From Allostreptomyces psammosilenae (lineage in GTDB: Bacteria; Actinomycetota; Actinomycetes; Streptomycetales; Streptomycetaceae): a stretch of DNA of 64,000 bases. The stretch spans positions 258,001 to 322,000 of the forward strand of contig NZ_JACBZD010000002.1 in NCBI RefSeq assembly GCF_013407765.1. Reading direction: 5' to 3'. Below the pieces are notes generated by a model, which searched no databases, was not told the origin of the DNA, and saw only the letters and a list, made by a program, of their open reading frames with translations. The translations under genes were made by a program, and so were the position numbers. Shown piece after piece: positions 26,399 through 39,124 of the stretch (the first letter of the stretch is position 1; each line of letters starts with the position of its first letter).

Positions 26399-27349
26399 TC
26401 AGCGCAGGTGGGCGAGCTTGTCCGGGTTGGTGACGACGTAGATGTCGCGCACCCGGTCGCCCTCCGGGGTGAGGTCGAGGGTGAGGAACATGTAGGGGGT
26501 GTCGCCGGACATCAGCACCGCCGCGGGCTCGCCGCCCACCGTGTAGTGGCGGACGCGCAGGTCCGGGATGGGGCGGTGGGCCGAGCTGGCCGTGATCAGG
26601 CGGGCGATCTTCTCGCCGCCGCGCACCGGGTGCGGTCCGGCGGCCCGCGCCTTGCCGCCGCCGTCGGCCCACAGGGTGACGTCCGGCGCCAGCACTTCCA
26701 GCAGGGCGCCGAGGTCGCCGCCGACCACGGCGGCCAGGAACCGCTCGGTGACCTGCCGTCGCACGCGCGGGTCCGCCTGGTAGCGGGGGCGCCGGGCGTG
26801 CACGTGCTCGCGGGCGCGGTGGGCGAGCTGCCGGACCGCCGAGGGGCTGCGGTCCACGATGCCGGCGATCTCGGTGTGCGGGTAGCCGAACACCTCGTGC
26901 AGCACGAACACGGCGCGCTCCAGCGGCGTGAGCGTCTCCAGCACGACGAGCAGCGCCATCGAGACCGACTCGGTGCGCAGCGCGGTCTCGGCGGCGTCGG
27001 CCGCCTCGGCCGGCGGCGGGCCGTCGCCGGGCGGGATGGGGAGCGGTTCGGGCAGCCACGGGCCGACGTACTCCTCCCGGCGGCGGCTGATGGCGGCCTG
27101 CCGGGCCAGCGCCCGGTTGACCGCGATCCGCACCAGGTAGGCGCGCGGGTGCTCGATCGTCCCGCCGGTCGGCGAGCCGGTGCGGTCCGCCCAGGCCAGC
27201 CAGGTCTCCTGGAGGACGTCCTCGGTGTCCGCGACCGTGCCCAGCATGTTGTAGACCATCGAGAACAGCAGCTCGCGGTGGTCGACGAAGACCCGCGTGG
27301 CCCGTTCCGCCGCCGTCTCGGTCGGCCGCGCTGTTGGGATGTCCGACAT
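26399..27349 (-). CDS. ECF41-type RNA polymerase sigma factor with SnoaL-like domain
   Basis: 316 residues from ATG 27349 (MSDIPTARPT). Sigma region 2 is at about 25-95 (HRELLFSMVYNMLGTVADTE, DVLQETWLAW) and region 4 at about 135-190 (LTPLERAVFVLHEVFGYPHT, AVRQLAHRARE). A SnoaL/NTF2-like domain of about 110 residues follows, ending RDIYVVTNPDKLAHL, matching the NPDKL motif of ECF41 proteins, whose C-terminal domain tunes activity in place of an anti-sigma factor. It sits directly before its COE partner. A TGTCACA motif of the kind ECF41 recognises lies at 27408-27414 on this strand. Confidence 0.93.
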   Translation of the reverse strand: MSDIPTARPTETAAERATRVFVDHRELLFSMVYNMLGTVADTEDVLQETWLAWADRTGSPTGGTIEHPRAYLVRIAVNRALARQAAISRRREEYVGPWLPEPLPIPPGDGPPPAEAADAAETALRTESVSMALLVVLETLTPLERAVFVLHEVFGYPHTEIAGIVDRSPSAVRQLAHRAREHVHARRPRYQADPRVRRQVTERFLAAVVGGDLGALLEVLAPDVTLWADGGGKARAAGPHPVRGGEKIARLITASSAHRPIPDLRVRHYTVGGEPAAVLMSGDTPYMFLTLDLTPEGDRVRDIYVVTNPDKLAHLR

Positions 27350-27407
27350 CCTGGGTGCCCTCCCCGTCGCCTTCTTCCGCATCCTGAGAGCGACCCGGGC
27401 CGAGGAG

Positions 27408-27414
27408 TGTGACA
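27408..27414 (-). promoter_or_regulatory. Possible ECF41 -35 element
   Basis: TGTCACA on the minus strand, 59 bases before the sigma start. The expected CGTC -10 element is not exact about 15 bases on (GTCGCTC is present), so autoregulation is only suggested. Confidence 0.35.
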
Positions 27415-27524
27415 CGGCACGGGTGAGTGTGAGCCGGCTCACAGCGGGAGGGGTGCGTCGGGGGCTCGTCCGGGGGCGGGCGCGTCGCCCATCCCCACCG
27501 CCGGGCCCCGGAGAACGCGGCGGG

Positions 27525-27558
27525 CCGGTGGGGCGACCGCGAACGGTCGGCCCACCGG
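27525..27558. terminator. Hairpin downstream of serC
   Basis: A 15-bp stem with one mismatch around a CGAA tetraloop (27525-27539 with 27544-27558), between the serC stop and the sigma factor promoter. Confidence 0.75.
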
Positions 27559-27623
27559 CCCGTGTGTGACGGGTGGCGCGTCGTGCGGGTGCCGCGTCGG
27601 ATCGCGCCGACCGGCCGCCCGGA

Positions 27624-32127
<4,504 letters not shown>

Positions 32128-32130
<3 letters not shown>

Positions 32131-32146
32131 GGTAAGGCTTGCCTTG
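32128..32146. promoter_or_regulatory. Iron-box-like palindrome (IdeR/DmdR site)
   Basis: TAAGGTAAGGCTTGCCTTG matches 14 of 19 positions of the IdeR/DtxR consensus TTAGGTTAGGCTAACCTAA. It overlaps the stop codon of the FAD/Fe-S gene, and no gene starts just after it. Confidence 0.5.
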
Positions 32147-32201
32147 CTTGAGGGTGTGCGTCGACGGTCCGGCGGCGCCCGCAGGCGTGGCGTGTGCGGT
32201 C

Positions 32202-32247
32202 GGGCGGCCGTGCGCCCCCAACCAGGGAGGGGGGCGCACGGCCGCCC
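32202..32247. terminator. Hairpin between FAD/Fe-S gene and citrate synthase gene
   Basis: An 18-bp perfect stem (32202-32219 with 32230-32247) and a 10-base loop, between convergent genes. Confidence 0.85.
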
Positions 32248-32322
32248 GCTGGCAGTCGTGGTCCGGGCACCGCCGGTGTCGCGGGACGGCCGCCCGCTCG
32301 ACCCGCCAGGGGATCGGAACCC

Positions 32323-33435
32323 CTACCCCGCCGTCACGGTGCCCAGCCGGTCGAAGCCGGGGACGGTCCCGGCCGGGCGGGCGCCGGGCCCGACGTAGCG
32401 CGCCGAGGGGCGGACCAGCCGGCCGGTGCGCTTCTGCTCCAGCACGTGCGCCGCCCAGCCGGCCGTCCGGGCGCAGGTGAACATCGAGGTGAACATCGGC
32501 GCCGGCACCTCGGCGAAGTCCAGCACGATGGCCGCCCAGAACTCCACGTTGGTGGCCAGCACCCGGTCCGGGCGGCGGGTGTGCAGCTCCTCCAACGCCG
32601 CCTTCTCCAGCGCCTCGGCCACCTCGAAGCGCGGCGCGCCCAGCTCCCGCGCGGTGCGCCGCAGCACCCGGGCGCGCGGGTCCTCGGCCCGGTAGACGCG
32701 GTGCCCGAAGCCCATCAGCCGCTCGCCGCGGTCCAGTACGCCGCGCACGTAGCCGGCGGCGTCACCGGTCCGTTCGATCTCCTCGATCATGTGCAGCACG
32801 CGGGTGGGCGCGCCGCCGTGCAGCGGCCCGGACATCGCGCCGACTGCCCCGGAGAGCGCGGCGGCCACGTCGGCGCCGGTGGAGGCGATGACCCGGGCGG
32901 TGAAGGTGGAGGCGTTCATGCCGTGCTCCGCCGCCGAGGCCCAGTAGGCGTCCACGGCCCGCACGTGCCGCGGGTCCGGCTCGCCGCGCCAGCGGATCAT
33001 GAAGCGCTCGGCCGTGCTGACCCCCCGGTCCACGGCGGACTGCGGCACCATCGGCAGTCCGCGCCCGCGGGCGGACTGGGCGACGAAGTCCAGCGCGGTC
33101 GCGGAGACCCGGGCGAGGTCGTCCCGCGCCCGCTCGGCGGGGATGTCCAGCAGTGGCTTCAGCCCCCACAGCGGGGCGAGGGCGGCGATCGCGCTCTGCG
33201 CGTCCACCCGGACGTCGCCGGAGGCGAACGGGATGGGGAACGCCTCGGCGGGCGGCAGGCCGGGGGCGAAGTCGCCGTCCACCAGCAGGCCCCACACCGC
33301 GCCGAAGGGCGCGGTACCCACCAGCTCCTCGATGTCGACCCCCCGGTAGCGCAGGGCACCGCCCTCCCGGTCTGGCTCGGCGATCTCGGTCTCGAACGCG
33401 ACGACTCCTTCGAGTCCGGGGACGAAGTCGGACAT
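32323..33435 (-). CDS. Citrate synthase-family protein (type 2)
   Basis: 370 residues. The citrate synthase fold and active-site motifs are present: the His regions AEHGMNASTFTARV and SGPLHGGAPTRV, and MGFGHRVYRAEDPRA. The N-terminal FVPGLEGVVAFETEIAEPDR and the short length are typical of the second, divergent actinobacterial citrate synthase (CitA2-like), which may act as a 2-methylcitrate or citrate synthase. It condenses acetyl-CoA (or propionyl-CoA) with oxaloacetate. Divergent from pdxH. Its upstream region holds a 21-bp tandem repeat and a cluster of GCAAG motifs. Confidence 0.93.
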   Translation of the reverse strand: MSDFVPGLEGVVAFETEIAEPDREGGALRYRGVDIEELVGTAPFGAVWGLLVDGDFAPGLPPAEAFPIPFASGDVRVDAQSAIAALAPLWGLKPLLDIPAERARDDLARVSATALDFVAQSARGRGLPMVPQSAVDRGVSTAERFMIRWRGEPDPRHVRAVDAYWASAAEHGMNASTFTARVIASTGADVAAALSGAVGAMSGPLHGGAPTRVLHMIEEIERTGDAAGYVRGVLDRGERLMGFGHRVYRAEDPRARVLRRTARELGAPRFEVAEALEKAALEELHTRRPDRVLATNVEFWAAIVLDFAEVPAPMFTSMFTCARTAGWAAHVLEQKRTGRLVRPSARYVGPGARPAGTVPGFDRLGTVTAG

Positions 33436-33451
33436 CGTGCGGCTCCCTCAA

Positions 33452-33491
33452 GGTGGTGGTCGTCGGACACGGGGTGGTGGTCGTCGGACAC
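33452..33491 (+). repeat. Tandem duplication upstream of citrate synthase
   Basis: GGTGGTGGTCGTCGGACAC occurs twice (33452-33470 and 33473-33491), 21 bp apart, within the untranslated leader just before the citrate synthase start. Confidence 0.75.
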
Positions 33492-33678
33492 GCGTGCACG
33501 GCCTGGGGTGGTGACGGGCGCTGCTGCCCGGGTGGTGGCGGTCTCGGGCGGGGTCCGGGCGACGGGTGGGCCCGGGGCGGTGACGGAAACGTTCCTCCAG
33601 CGTCTCTCCGCGCCGGGGGTCCGCGCATTCCGTGGCGTCCCGGTCCCGGTGGGGCCGGCGGCGGCCGAGCGAGCACCG

Positions 33679-33722
33679 CTTGCTTGACTTGCGACTGGCT
33701 TGCGAGCTTGCCACCGACTTGC
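33679..33722. promoter_or_regulatory. Cluster of five CTTGC/GCAAG motifs
   Basis: CTTGC occurs at 33679, 33688, 33699, 33707 and 33718, i.e. at 8-11 base spacing between divergent citrate synthase and pdxH. It is possibly a multi-site regulator target; the regulator is unknown. Confidence 0.4.
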
Positions 33723-33875
33723 TACTGGTCAGTAATCAAGGGTCACCGGGACGGGCGCTGTCAAGGGGGCGGGCGCGTGACGGTGGCCGCGGGGGCTCCG
33801 CTCACGGCGCGCGGTCGGTACGTGTGAACCCAACTCGTACGCTCGAATGGGCGTGAGCATGCTATGTGTTGACCC

Positions 33876-34646
33876 GTGCCGCATTCGGAATCCGACAGCT
33901 CAGCCGTCCACTCGGCCGCCCGATCGGGGACTCGCTCAGCGCCGGGCGCGCGTCGCCCCGCCCGGTCGCCGCAGGGCCTCACCGACCCCTCCCCCACGCT
34001 CCGCCTCGCCGAGGCGCGGCGCCAGTACCGGACCGAAGGGCTCCACGAGAGCACCGCCGACGACGACCCCGGACACCTGTTCGCCCGGTGGTTCCGCGAG
34101 GCCGCCGCGGCCGGCGTGGTCGAACCCAACGCGATGGTGCTGTCCACCGCCACACCCGAGGGCGTGCCCAGCTCCCGCACCGTGCTGCTGAAGGGGTTCG
34201 ACGAGCGGGGATTCGTCTTCTTCACCAACTACACCTCGCGCAAGGGCGTGGAACTCACCGCCAACCCGCACGCCTCCCTGCTCTTCCCGTGGCACGCCAT
34301 CGCCCGCCAGGTGATCGTCGGCGGGGACGTGGAGCGGCTGGACCGGGCCGAGTCGGTCGCCTACTTCCGCACCCGCCCACACGGCTCCCAGCTGGGCGCC
34401 TGGGCCAGCGACCAGTCCTCCGTGGTCTCCTCCCGGGCGGAACTGGAGGGCCGCTTCCAGGAGCTCGCCGACCGCTACCCGGAGGAGGAGAAGGTGCCGA
34501 TGCCGCCGTTCTGGGGCGGCTTCCTCGTCGTGCCGCGCACCGTGGAGTTCTGGCAGGGGCGGGAGAACCGCCTGCACGACCGGCTGCGCTACCGCCGCGA
34601 CCCCTCGTCCCCCACCGGCTGGCTCCGCGAACGCCTCTGCCCCTGA
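33876..34646 (+). CDS. pdxH: Pyridoxamine/pyridoxine 5'-phosphate oxidase
   Basis: 256 residues from a GTG at 33876. A polar N-terminus of about 35 residues precedes the FMN-binding split barrel. [59 protein letters not shown] and the C-terminal [15 protein letters not shown]...W are family signatures. It makes pyridoxal 5'-phosphate, the cofactor for SerC nearby among others. The lengths match actinobacterial PdxH. Transcribed away from citrate synthase. Confidence 0.97.
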   Translation: MPHSESDSSAVHSAARSGTRSAPGARRPARSPQGLTDPSPTLRLAEARRQYRTEGLHESTADDDPGHLFARWFREAAAAGVVEPNAMVLSTATPEGVPSSRTVLLKGFDERGFVFFTNYTSRKGVELTANPHASLLFPWHAIARQVIVGGDVERLDRAESVAYFRTRPHGSQLGAWASDQSSVVSSRAELEGRFQELADRYPEEEKVPMPPFWGGFLVVPRTVEFWQGRENRLHDRLRYRRDPSSPTGWLRERLCP

Positions 34647-34711
34647 CCTGGTCGGGAGCGGCGTGGATATGCTCGTGGGTGCCTGCTGTCAATACCGCTG
34701 GGGAGATCCGG

Positions 34712-34930
34712 ATGTCCAAGACCGTCATCGACCTGGACGAGGAGGCCCTGGCGCTCGCCGCCGAGGTGCTCGGGACCCGCACCAAGAAGGACACGGTCAA
34801 CGCCGCGCTCCAGGAGGTGGGGGCGAGGCGGCGCCGTGAGCTCGCGGCGGAGCGCCTGCGCCGGCTGGCCGAGGACGGGGCCTTCGACAAGGCGCTGGAA
34901 CCGGGCTTCAAGGCGGAGGTATGGCGCTGA
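34712..34930 (+). CDS. vapB: VapB-type antitoxin
   Basis: 72 residues from ATG 34712 with GGGGAG upstream. The opening SKTVIDLDEEALALAAEVLG with KKDTVNAALQEV is the short ribbon-helix-helix domain of VapB/DUF2191 antitoxins, followed by a charged toxin-binding tail (RRLAEDGAFDKALEPGF). The stop codon is immediately followed by the toxin ATG, so translation is coupled. Expected to neutralise the PIN toxin and autorepress the operon. Confidence 0.93.
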   Translation: MSKTVIDLDEEALALAAEVLGTRTKKDTVNAALQEVGARRRRELAAERLRRLAEDGAFDKALEPGFKAEVWR

Positions 34931-35356
34931 ATGCCGAGTGCCGAACGGTTCCTGATCGACACCTCGGCGGCGGTCCGCATCCAGCGTCCGGCGCTGTGGT
35001 CGGTGTGGGGCGAGGCCGTCATCCACGGTCGGGTCGCGATCTGTGAACCGACCGAGGTGGAGATGCTGTACTCGGCCCGTTCCTCCCGGGAGTACGACGA
35101 GCTGCGCCAGGCGCTCGGTGACCTCTACACCCGGTGTCCCGTGCCCGACGACGCCTGGCGGCGGGTGCGGGATCTCCAGCAGCAACTCGTTCGCCACGGA
35201 TGCCACCGTTCGGCGGGGATCGCCGATCTGCTCGTCGTCGTGACCGCCCAGTGGCACGGACTGACCGTCCTGCACTACGACCGGGACTTCGAGGCCGTGA
35301 CCAAGGTGACCGGGCAGTCCGTGCGGTGGTTGGCGGAGGCCGGAAGCGTCGACTGA
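34931..35356 (+). CDS. vapC: VapC-type PIN-domain ribonuclease toxin
   Basis: 141 residues. The PIN-domain acidic residues are all present: D10 (FLIDTSA), E44 (EPTEVEML), D99 (GIADLL) and D117/D119 (HYDRDF), so the metal-dependent nuclease looks intact. VapC toxins cut tRNA or rRNA when freed from VapB. Starts directly at the vapB stop. Length is normal and no frameshift is seen, so the module is probably functional. Confidence 0.94.
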   Translation: MPSAERFLIDTSAAVRIQRPALWSVWGEAVIHGRVAICEPTEVEMLYSARSSREYDELRQALGDLYTRCPVPDDAWRRVRDLQQQLVRHGCHRSAGIADLLVVVTAQWHGLTVLHYDRDFEAVTKVTGQSVRWLAEAGSVD

Positions 35357-35361
35357 ACGTG

Positions 35362-35407
35362 CCGGGGGCGGTCACCGGGCGGGGATCCGCCTGGTGACCG
35401 CCCCCGG
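35362..35407. terminator. Hairpin after vapBC
   Basis: A perfect 15-bp stem (35362-35376 with 35393-35407), between vapC and the convergent DUF397 gene. Confidence 0.8.
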
Positions 35408-35458
35408 GTGCTCCCAGGAGGGGGACTGGGAGCGGGTGGTGGTCGCGATGGGCCGCCG

Positions 35459-35674
35459 TTACCTCGGCGCCTGGAGTCCTCCGTCCCGGACCGTCGCGAC
35501 GAACGCCTGCCAGGACCGGGCGGTGAAGCTCAGCACCGGGCCGGTCGGGTTCTTGGAGTCGCGCACGCCGGTCGTCCGTTCGGTGAGCCAGCCGACCTCG
35601 ACGCAGTCGCCGCCGGTGTGGCCGCTGTAGCTGGACTTCCGCCAGGCGACGTGAGGGTGGGCGGGGTGGATCAT
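35459..35674 (-). CDS. DUF397 protein
   Basis: 71 residues. It contains the full DUF397 signature: WRKSSYSG at 11-18, GGDCVEVGWL, VRDSKNPTGPVLSF and WQAFVATVRDG. DUF397 proteins are small actinobacterial partners of the XRE/DUF5753 regulators, and in Streptomyces several affect development. Its ATG overlaps the stop of the regulator gene by 4 bases (ATGA), so the two are co-translated. Confidence 0.95.
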   Translation of the reverse strand: MIHPAHPHVAWRKSSYSGHTGGDCVEVGWLTERTTGVRDSKNPTGPVLSFTARSWQAFVATVRDGGLQAPR

Positions 35675-36534
35675 CTCTCGTACTCCTTGATGGCGGCGTG
35701 GATCAGCGCCGCCGACTCGCTTTCACTTGCGGCCGTGGCCATGAGGCGCCGGAACGCCATGTCGTAATGGCGGACCTGGTCGTCCTCCTCCGCGTACGAC
35801 GCCCCGGTGAGGTGGTCCAGGAACACCACGTCGGTGTCCCCGGGCTCCGGGAACGTCAGGATGGTGAACGCGCCGAGCATGCCCGCGTGGGCACCCGCCG
35901 ACCAGGGCAGCACCTGCACGGTGATGCCCGGCGCGTCGACCGCCAGCTCGGCCACGCTGCGGAGCTGGCGTGCCATCAGTCGTGCCCCGCCGACGGCGCG
36001 GCACAGCACCGCCTGGTTGAGGATCACCCAGACGTCGGGGGAATGTTCGGTGGTCAGTATTTTCTGGCGGTTCAGTCGCGCCTCTATGAGGCGGTCGATC
36101 TTCTCCGGGGTCATCCTCTCCGGTTGGGCACGGAACACCTCGTACATGTACTCCTCGAGCTGGAACAGCCCGGGGACGTACTCCGAGTCGTACTTGCGCA
36201 GTCCGGAAGCCGTGGATTCCAGTCCGATGTAGACGTGGAACCACTCCGGTATGGCCCGCCGGAATTCACCGGCCTGCCACCACCCGCGCTTCTTCGACTG
36301 CCGTGCCAGCAACACGAGGACCTCGCGCAGGTCGGCGGGCGCGTCGTAGAGCCGGCACAGGGCGTCGACGTCGGTCGGCTGCATGTAGCCCGAACCGCGC
36401 TCGGCCCGGGTGACCTTGGCGGCCGACCAACCCAGCGCCTCCGCTACCTGGGAACCCGTCATGCCCTTGGCGGTGCGCAACCGGTGCAGCTCGATGCGCA
36501 GCCGTCGGCGGGCGACCGTGGGCGATTCGGCCAC
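35671..36534 (-). CDS. XRE-family regulator with DUF5753 (WhiJ-like)
   Basis: 287 residues from a GTG at 36534, with AGGAGG 7 bases upstream. The N-terminal helix-turn-helix (RIELHRLRTAKGMTGSQVAE, LGWSAAKVTRAERG) is at about 12-70, then a DUF5753 domain to the end (YIGLESTASGLRKYDSEYVP, GLFQLEEYMYEVFRAQPERM, VQVLPWSAGAHAGMLGAFT). DUF5753 may bind a small ligand. Together with DUF397 and the divergent HATPase gene this makes the WhiJ/AbaA-type group, known in Streptomyces to influence sporulation and antibiotic production. Confidence 0.94.
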   Translation of the reverse strand: MAESPTVARRRLRIELHRLRTAKGMTGSQVAEALGWSAAKVTRAERGSGYMQPTDVDALCRLYDAPADLREVLVLLARQSKKRGWWQAGEFRRAIPEWFHVYIGLESTASGLRKYDSEYVPGLFQLEEYMYEVFRAQPERMTPEKIDRLIEARLNRQKILTTEHSPDVWVILNQAVLCRAVGGARLMARQLRSVAELAVDAPGITVQVLPWSAGAHAGMLGAFTILTFPEPGDTDVVFLDHLTGASYAEEDDQVRHYDMAFRRLMATAASESESAALIHAAIKEYER

Positions 36535-36918
36535 GTGCAACCTCCTGCCGTCGCTCGTGCCAGTGTTGCTTGTTGAGGGACCGTCAGCAACGGCGCACAT
36601 ACGTGGCGTTTATCTGCGGGGGTGGCGAAAAGGTGGCGCATTCCGCCGTGACGTGGGCGGAAAGCGTCTCACCAGGAATCACGCCTCCAGGTGAATGGTG
36701 AAATTTTCGGCAGGTGCCGGACGGGGCCCGCTCGCTGTGCCATGCTGACCTCAGGATTAGTCACGCTCCGCACGTGCACGCATACGGTGTGCACGTCCCG
36801 CAACTTCCGCCGACACCCGCCGACGGAACCGGAGAGGAGAGCCGCTCATGCCGGCCGTCCACACCTCACATCGCCCCGCGCCGCGGCCGCGGCCGAGTAC
36901 CCGGGGGGAGGTCGACGG
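36535..36918. promoter_or_regulatory. Divergent promoter region of the HATPase / XRE group
   Basis: No convincing gene in 384 bases. The interval is relatively AT-rich around 36690-36720 (GGTGAAATTTTCGG) and must hold both promoters; no clear palindrome was recognised. Confidence 0.5.
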
Positions 36919-37365
36919 ATGATCATGTGTACTCCAGCGGAGAGCACGGCGGACCAGGCGCCGGCCGCCGCCGCCCGCAGCTGGCGCCTCCCGGCGGAGC
37001 CGGGCGCCCTGCGGGCGTTGCGCAGGGCCGGGCTCGCGGCCATGAACGAGTGGGGGGTGCCGGAGGACGTGCGGGAGGACGCGGCGGTCGTCCTGCACGA
37101 GCTGGCGATGAACGCGGTGGTGCACGCCACCACCCCGATCGTCGTGGAGGTGTACCCGCCCACCCGGAGCCGGCCCAGCGTGCTGGTCGAGGTGCTGGAC
37201 GCCTCTCCCGAGCTGCCCCGCCGCCGCTTCCCGGGGGACGACGGGGAGAGCGGGCGCGGACTGGCGATCGTGGACGACCTCACCGAGCGCCGGTGGGGCT
37301 GGACGCCGGACGGGCGCGGGAAGCGCGTGTGGGCCTATGTGCCGTGCCGCACGCTGGTCGAGTGA
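36919..37365 (+). CDS. RsbW-like ATP-binding regulatory protein
   Basis: 148 residues from ATG 36919, with GGGGGGAGG 7 bases before. HATPase_c_2 fold: N-box VVLHELAMNAVVHA at about 55-68 and G-boxes ESGRGLAIVDDL, followed by VWAYVPC, common in Streptomyces RsbW-type proteins. It may act as an anti-sigma factor or serine kinase on a STAS antagonist. Divergent from the XRE/DUF397 pair, the classical arrangement of this gene group; target unknown. Confidence 0.93.
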   Translation: MIMCTPAESTADQAPAAAARSWRLPAEPGALRALRRAGLAAMNEWGVPEDVREDAAVVLHELAMNAVVHATTPIVVEVYPPTRSRPSVLVEVLDASPELPRRRFPGDDGESGRGLAIVDDLTERRWGWTPDGRGKRVWAYVPCRTLVE

Positions 37366-37621
37366 CGGGGGCCGCCCCGGGGGACGGGCCGGAGAAGCCG
37401 GGAAGAGCAGACGACCCGCGGGCCACTTCCCGGTATGCCAGCACACGGCTGTCGTACCGGGCACCGGAAGGACGACCGGTGAGCCCGCGGGTCGGGTGAC
37501 TGCTGTGGATTCGCCCGGGTTCCACTACCCGCGACCGTGTCTGAACCCCGAGGGGAACGGCCGCCGCGGATGATCCGCAGGGCAGGGGCGACCCTAGCGG
37601 GCAGCCACCTCACGAGTCCTG

Positions 37622-39124
37622 TCAGTGAACACTGGTCGGACCACCTCCCTTCTTCGCTGCCACAACAGTAGGCGTGCCCCGCCGGCACGGGCAAAGGGTT
37701 TTTCTGTGGCCGCCGCCACCCCCTCGGCGGAAGGCCGCCAGCGTCCCCGCCAGCACGGCGAGCAGGACTGGCAGCCACAGCAGCCGCGCGGCCACCCACC
37801 CCGGCGAGTCGGGATGCCCGAGCAGGCCGGACAGCAGCCAGCCGGCCGCCTCCGCCCAGGGAGCCGTCCCTGCCCCTGGGGCCGTGGCCGCCCAGGTACC
37901 CGCCTCCGCCCCGGGGTCCGTTCCCGCCGCGGCGGCGTCCAGCAGCCGGCTCCCCCGGATGGCGAGGTGGAGCCCCAGCGTGGTGAGCAGCAGCGCCGAC
38001 TGGTGCCACAGGAACACCGGCATCGCCAGCAGGTTCAGCCCGGCCACCGGCGCCCACACCAGCGGTCGCCGCGACACCCGCTCCAGCCGCCGCCAGGCCA
38101 GCAGCGCCAGCCCCACCTGGGCGCAGCCCAGCGCCACGGCGAACAGCGAGGGCGGCGCCAGGTTGGAGCGGTCCGCGCCGGTCACGCCGACCGCGCTGGC
38201 CGGGTAGCCGGCCCGGGCCACCAGCAGGGCCATCCCCGCCGCGCCGCCGACCAGCAGCGCCACGCCGGCGCCACGCCGGCCCGGTCCGGTGCCCAGCCGA
38301 CCCTCCCGCACCGCCACCCCCAGCAGGAACGGCACCAGCCACCCCGCCGGCACCTGGAGCCAGCCCAGCACGGCGACCACCGCCGGCGCCGCGGCGTCCA
38401 GCGCCTCGGAGCCCGGTCCGAAGGACGCCCAGTCGCCGAGCGCCACCAGGGCGGCGGGCGGCACCGCGGCCGGCGCGCCCCACCGGCGGACCGCCGCCAG
38501 CGCCACCGGGGTGGCCGCGGTGAGCAGCGCGTACACCGCCAGGAACCACAGCGGGGCGGTCACCAGGCGGGCCACCGTGCCGGCCGTCGCGCCGTCCAGC
38601 ACACCGGTGGCCAGCAGGGTGCCGAGCAGCACGGCCCACAGCGCCGTGGGTCCGGCCGCCGGGCCGGCCAGCCGCCGCAGCCGGGAGGCGATCCAGGGGC
38701 GGTGCCGCACCCCCGCGCGCAGGCTCGCGGCGTTCGCCCAGCCGCCGGCGAAGAAGAACAGCGCGAGGGTCTGCAGCCCCCAGCTCACCGGTGCCAGCTC
38801 GGTCAGGTGTTGCAGCGGGCTGGCCACGGTGAGCGGACCGGCGGCGCCGTCGGCTCCGGCGTGGGCCGGCACCAGCGCGGTGACGCACCAGTGGCCGAGG
38901 ACGACGCCGCAGATGGCGAGCGCGCGGACGGCGTCGACGGCCCGGCTCCGGTCGGGCGGGGTGGCGGCCTCGATCCGCCGGGCGGCGCCGGCCAGGCGTC
39001 CCGGTGCCGCCCGTCGCGGCGCCGTCGCCCCCTCGGCGGATCCGGCCCGGTGGACCGGGTGGTTGCGGTGGTCCCGATGGTTGCGGGGGGCCTGGTGGTT
39101 CGGGTGCTCCTGGACGCCGCTCAC
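37622..39124 (-). CDS. Acyltransferase-3-type integral membrane protein
   Basis: 500 residues from a GTG at 39124 that overlaps the upstream hydrolase stop by 4 bases (GTGA). The His-rich N-terminus (NHQAPRNHRDHRNHPVHR) is unusual. The membrane part starts at about 65 with SRAVDAVRALAICGVVLGHW, the opening motif of acyltransferase 3 proteins; about ten helices follow, with LALFFFAGGWAN and PVFLWHQSALLL, the conserved later motifs. It probably transfers an acyl group from inside to a surface glycan, lipid or metabolite. Co-translated with the DUF1023 hydrolase. Confidence 0.85.
   Translation of the reverse strand: MSGVQEHPNHQAPRNHRDHRNHPVHRAGSAEGATAPRRAAPGRLAGAARRIEAATPPDRSRAVDAVRALAICGVVLGHWCVTALVPAHAGADGAAGPLTVASPLQHLTELAPVSWGLQTLALFFFAGGWANAASLRAGVRHRPWIASRLRRLAGPAAGPTALWAVLLGTLLATGVLDGATAGTVARLVTAPLWFLAVYALLTAATPVALAAVRRWGAPAAVPPAALVALGDWASFGPGSEALDAAAPAVVAVLGWLQVPAGWLVPFLLGVAVREGRLGTGPGRRGAGVALLVGGAAGMALLVARAGYPASAVGVTGADRSNLAPPSLFAVALGCAQVGLALLAWRRLERVSRRPLVWAPVAGLNLLAMPVFLWHQSALLLTTLGLHLAIRGSRLLDAAAAGTDPGAEAGTWAATAPGAGTAPWAEAAGWLLSGLLGHPDSPGWVAARLLWLPVLLAVLAGTLAAFRRGGGGGHRKTLCPCRRGTPTVVAAKKGGGPTSVH

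Noticed and set aside
32139-32480. ORF starting at the iron box
   Set aside because: No ribosome site, Arg/Pro/Ala-rich, runs through a terminator and antisense to citrate synthase.
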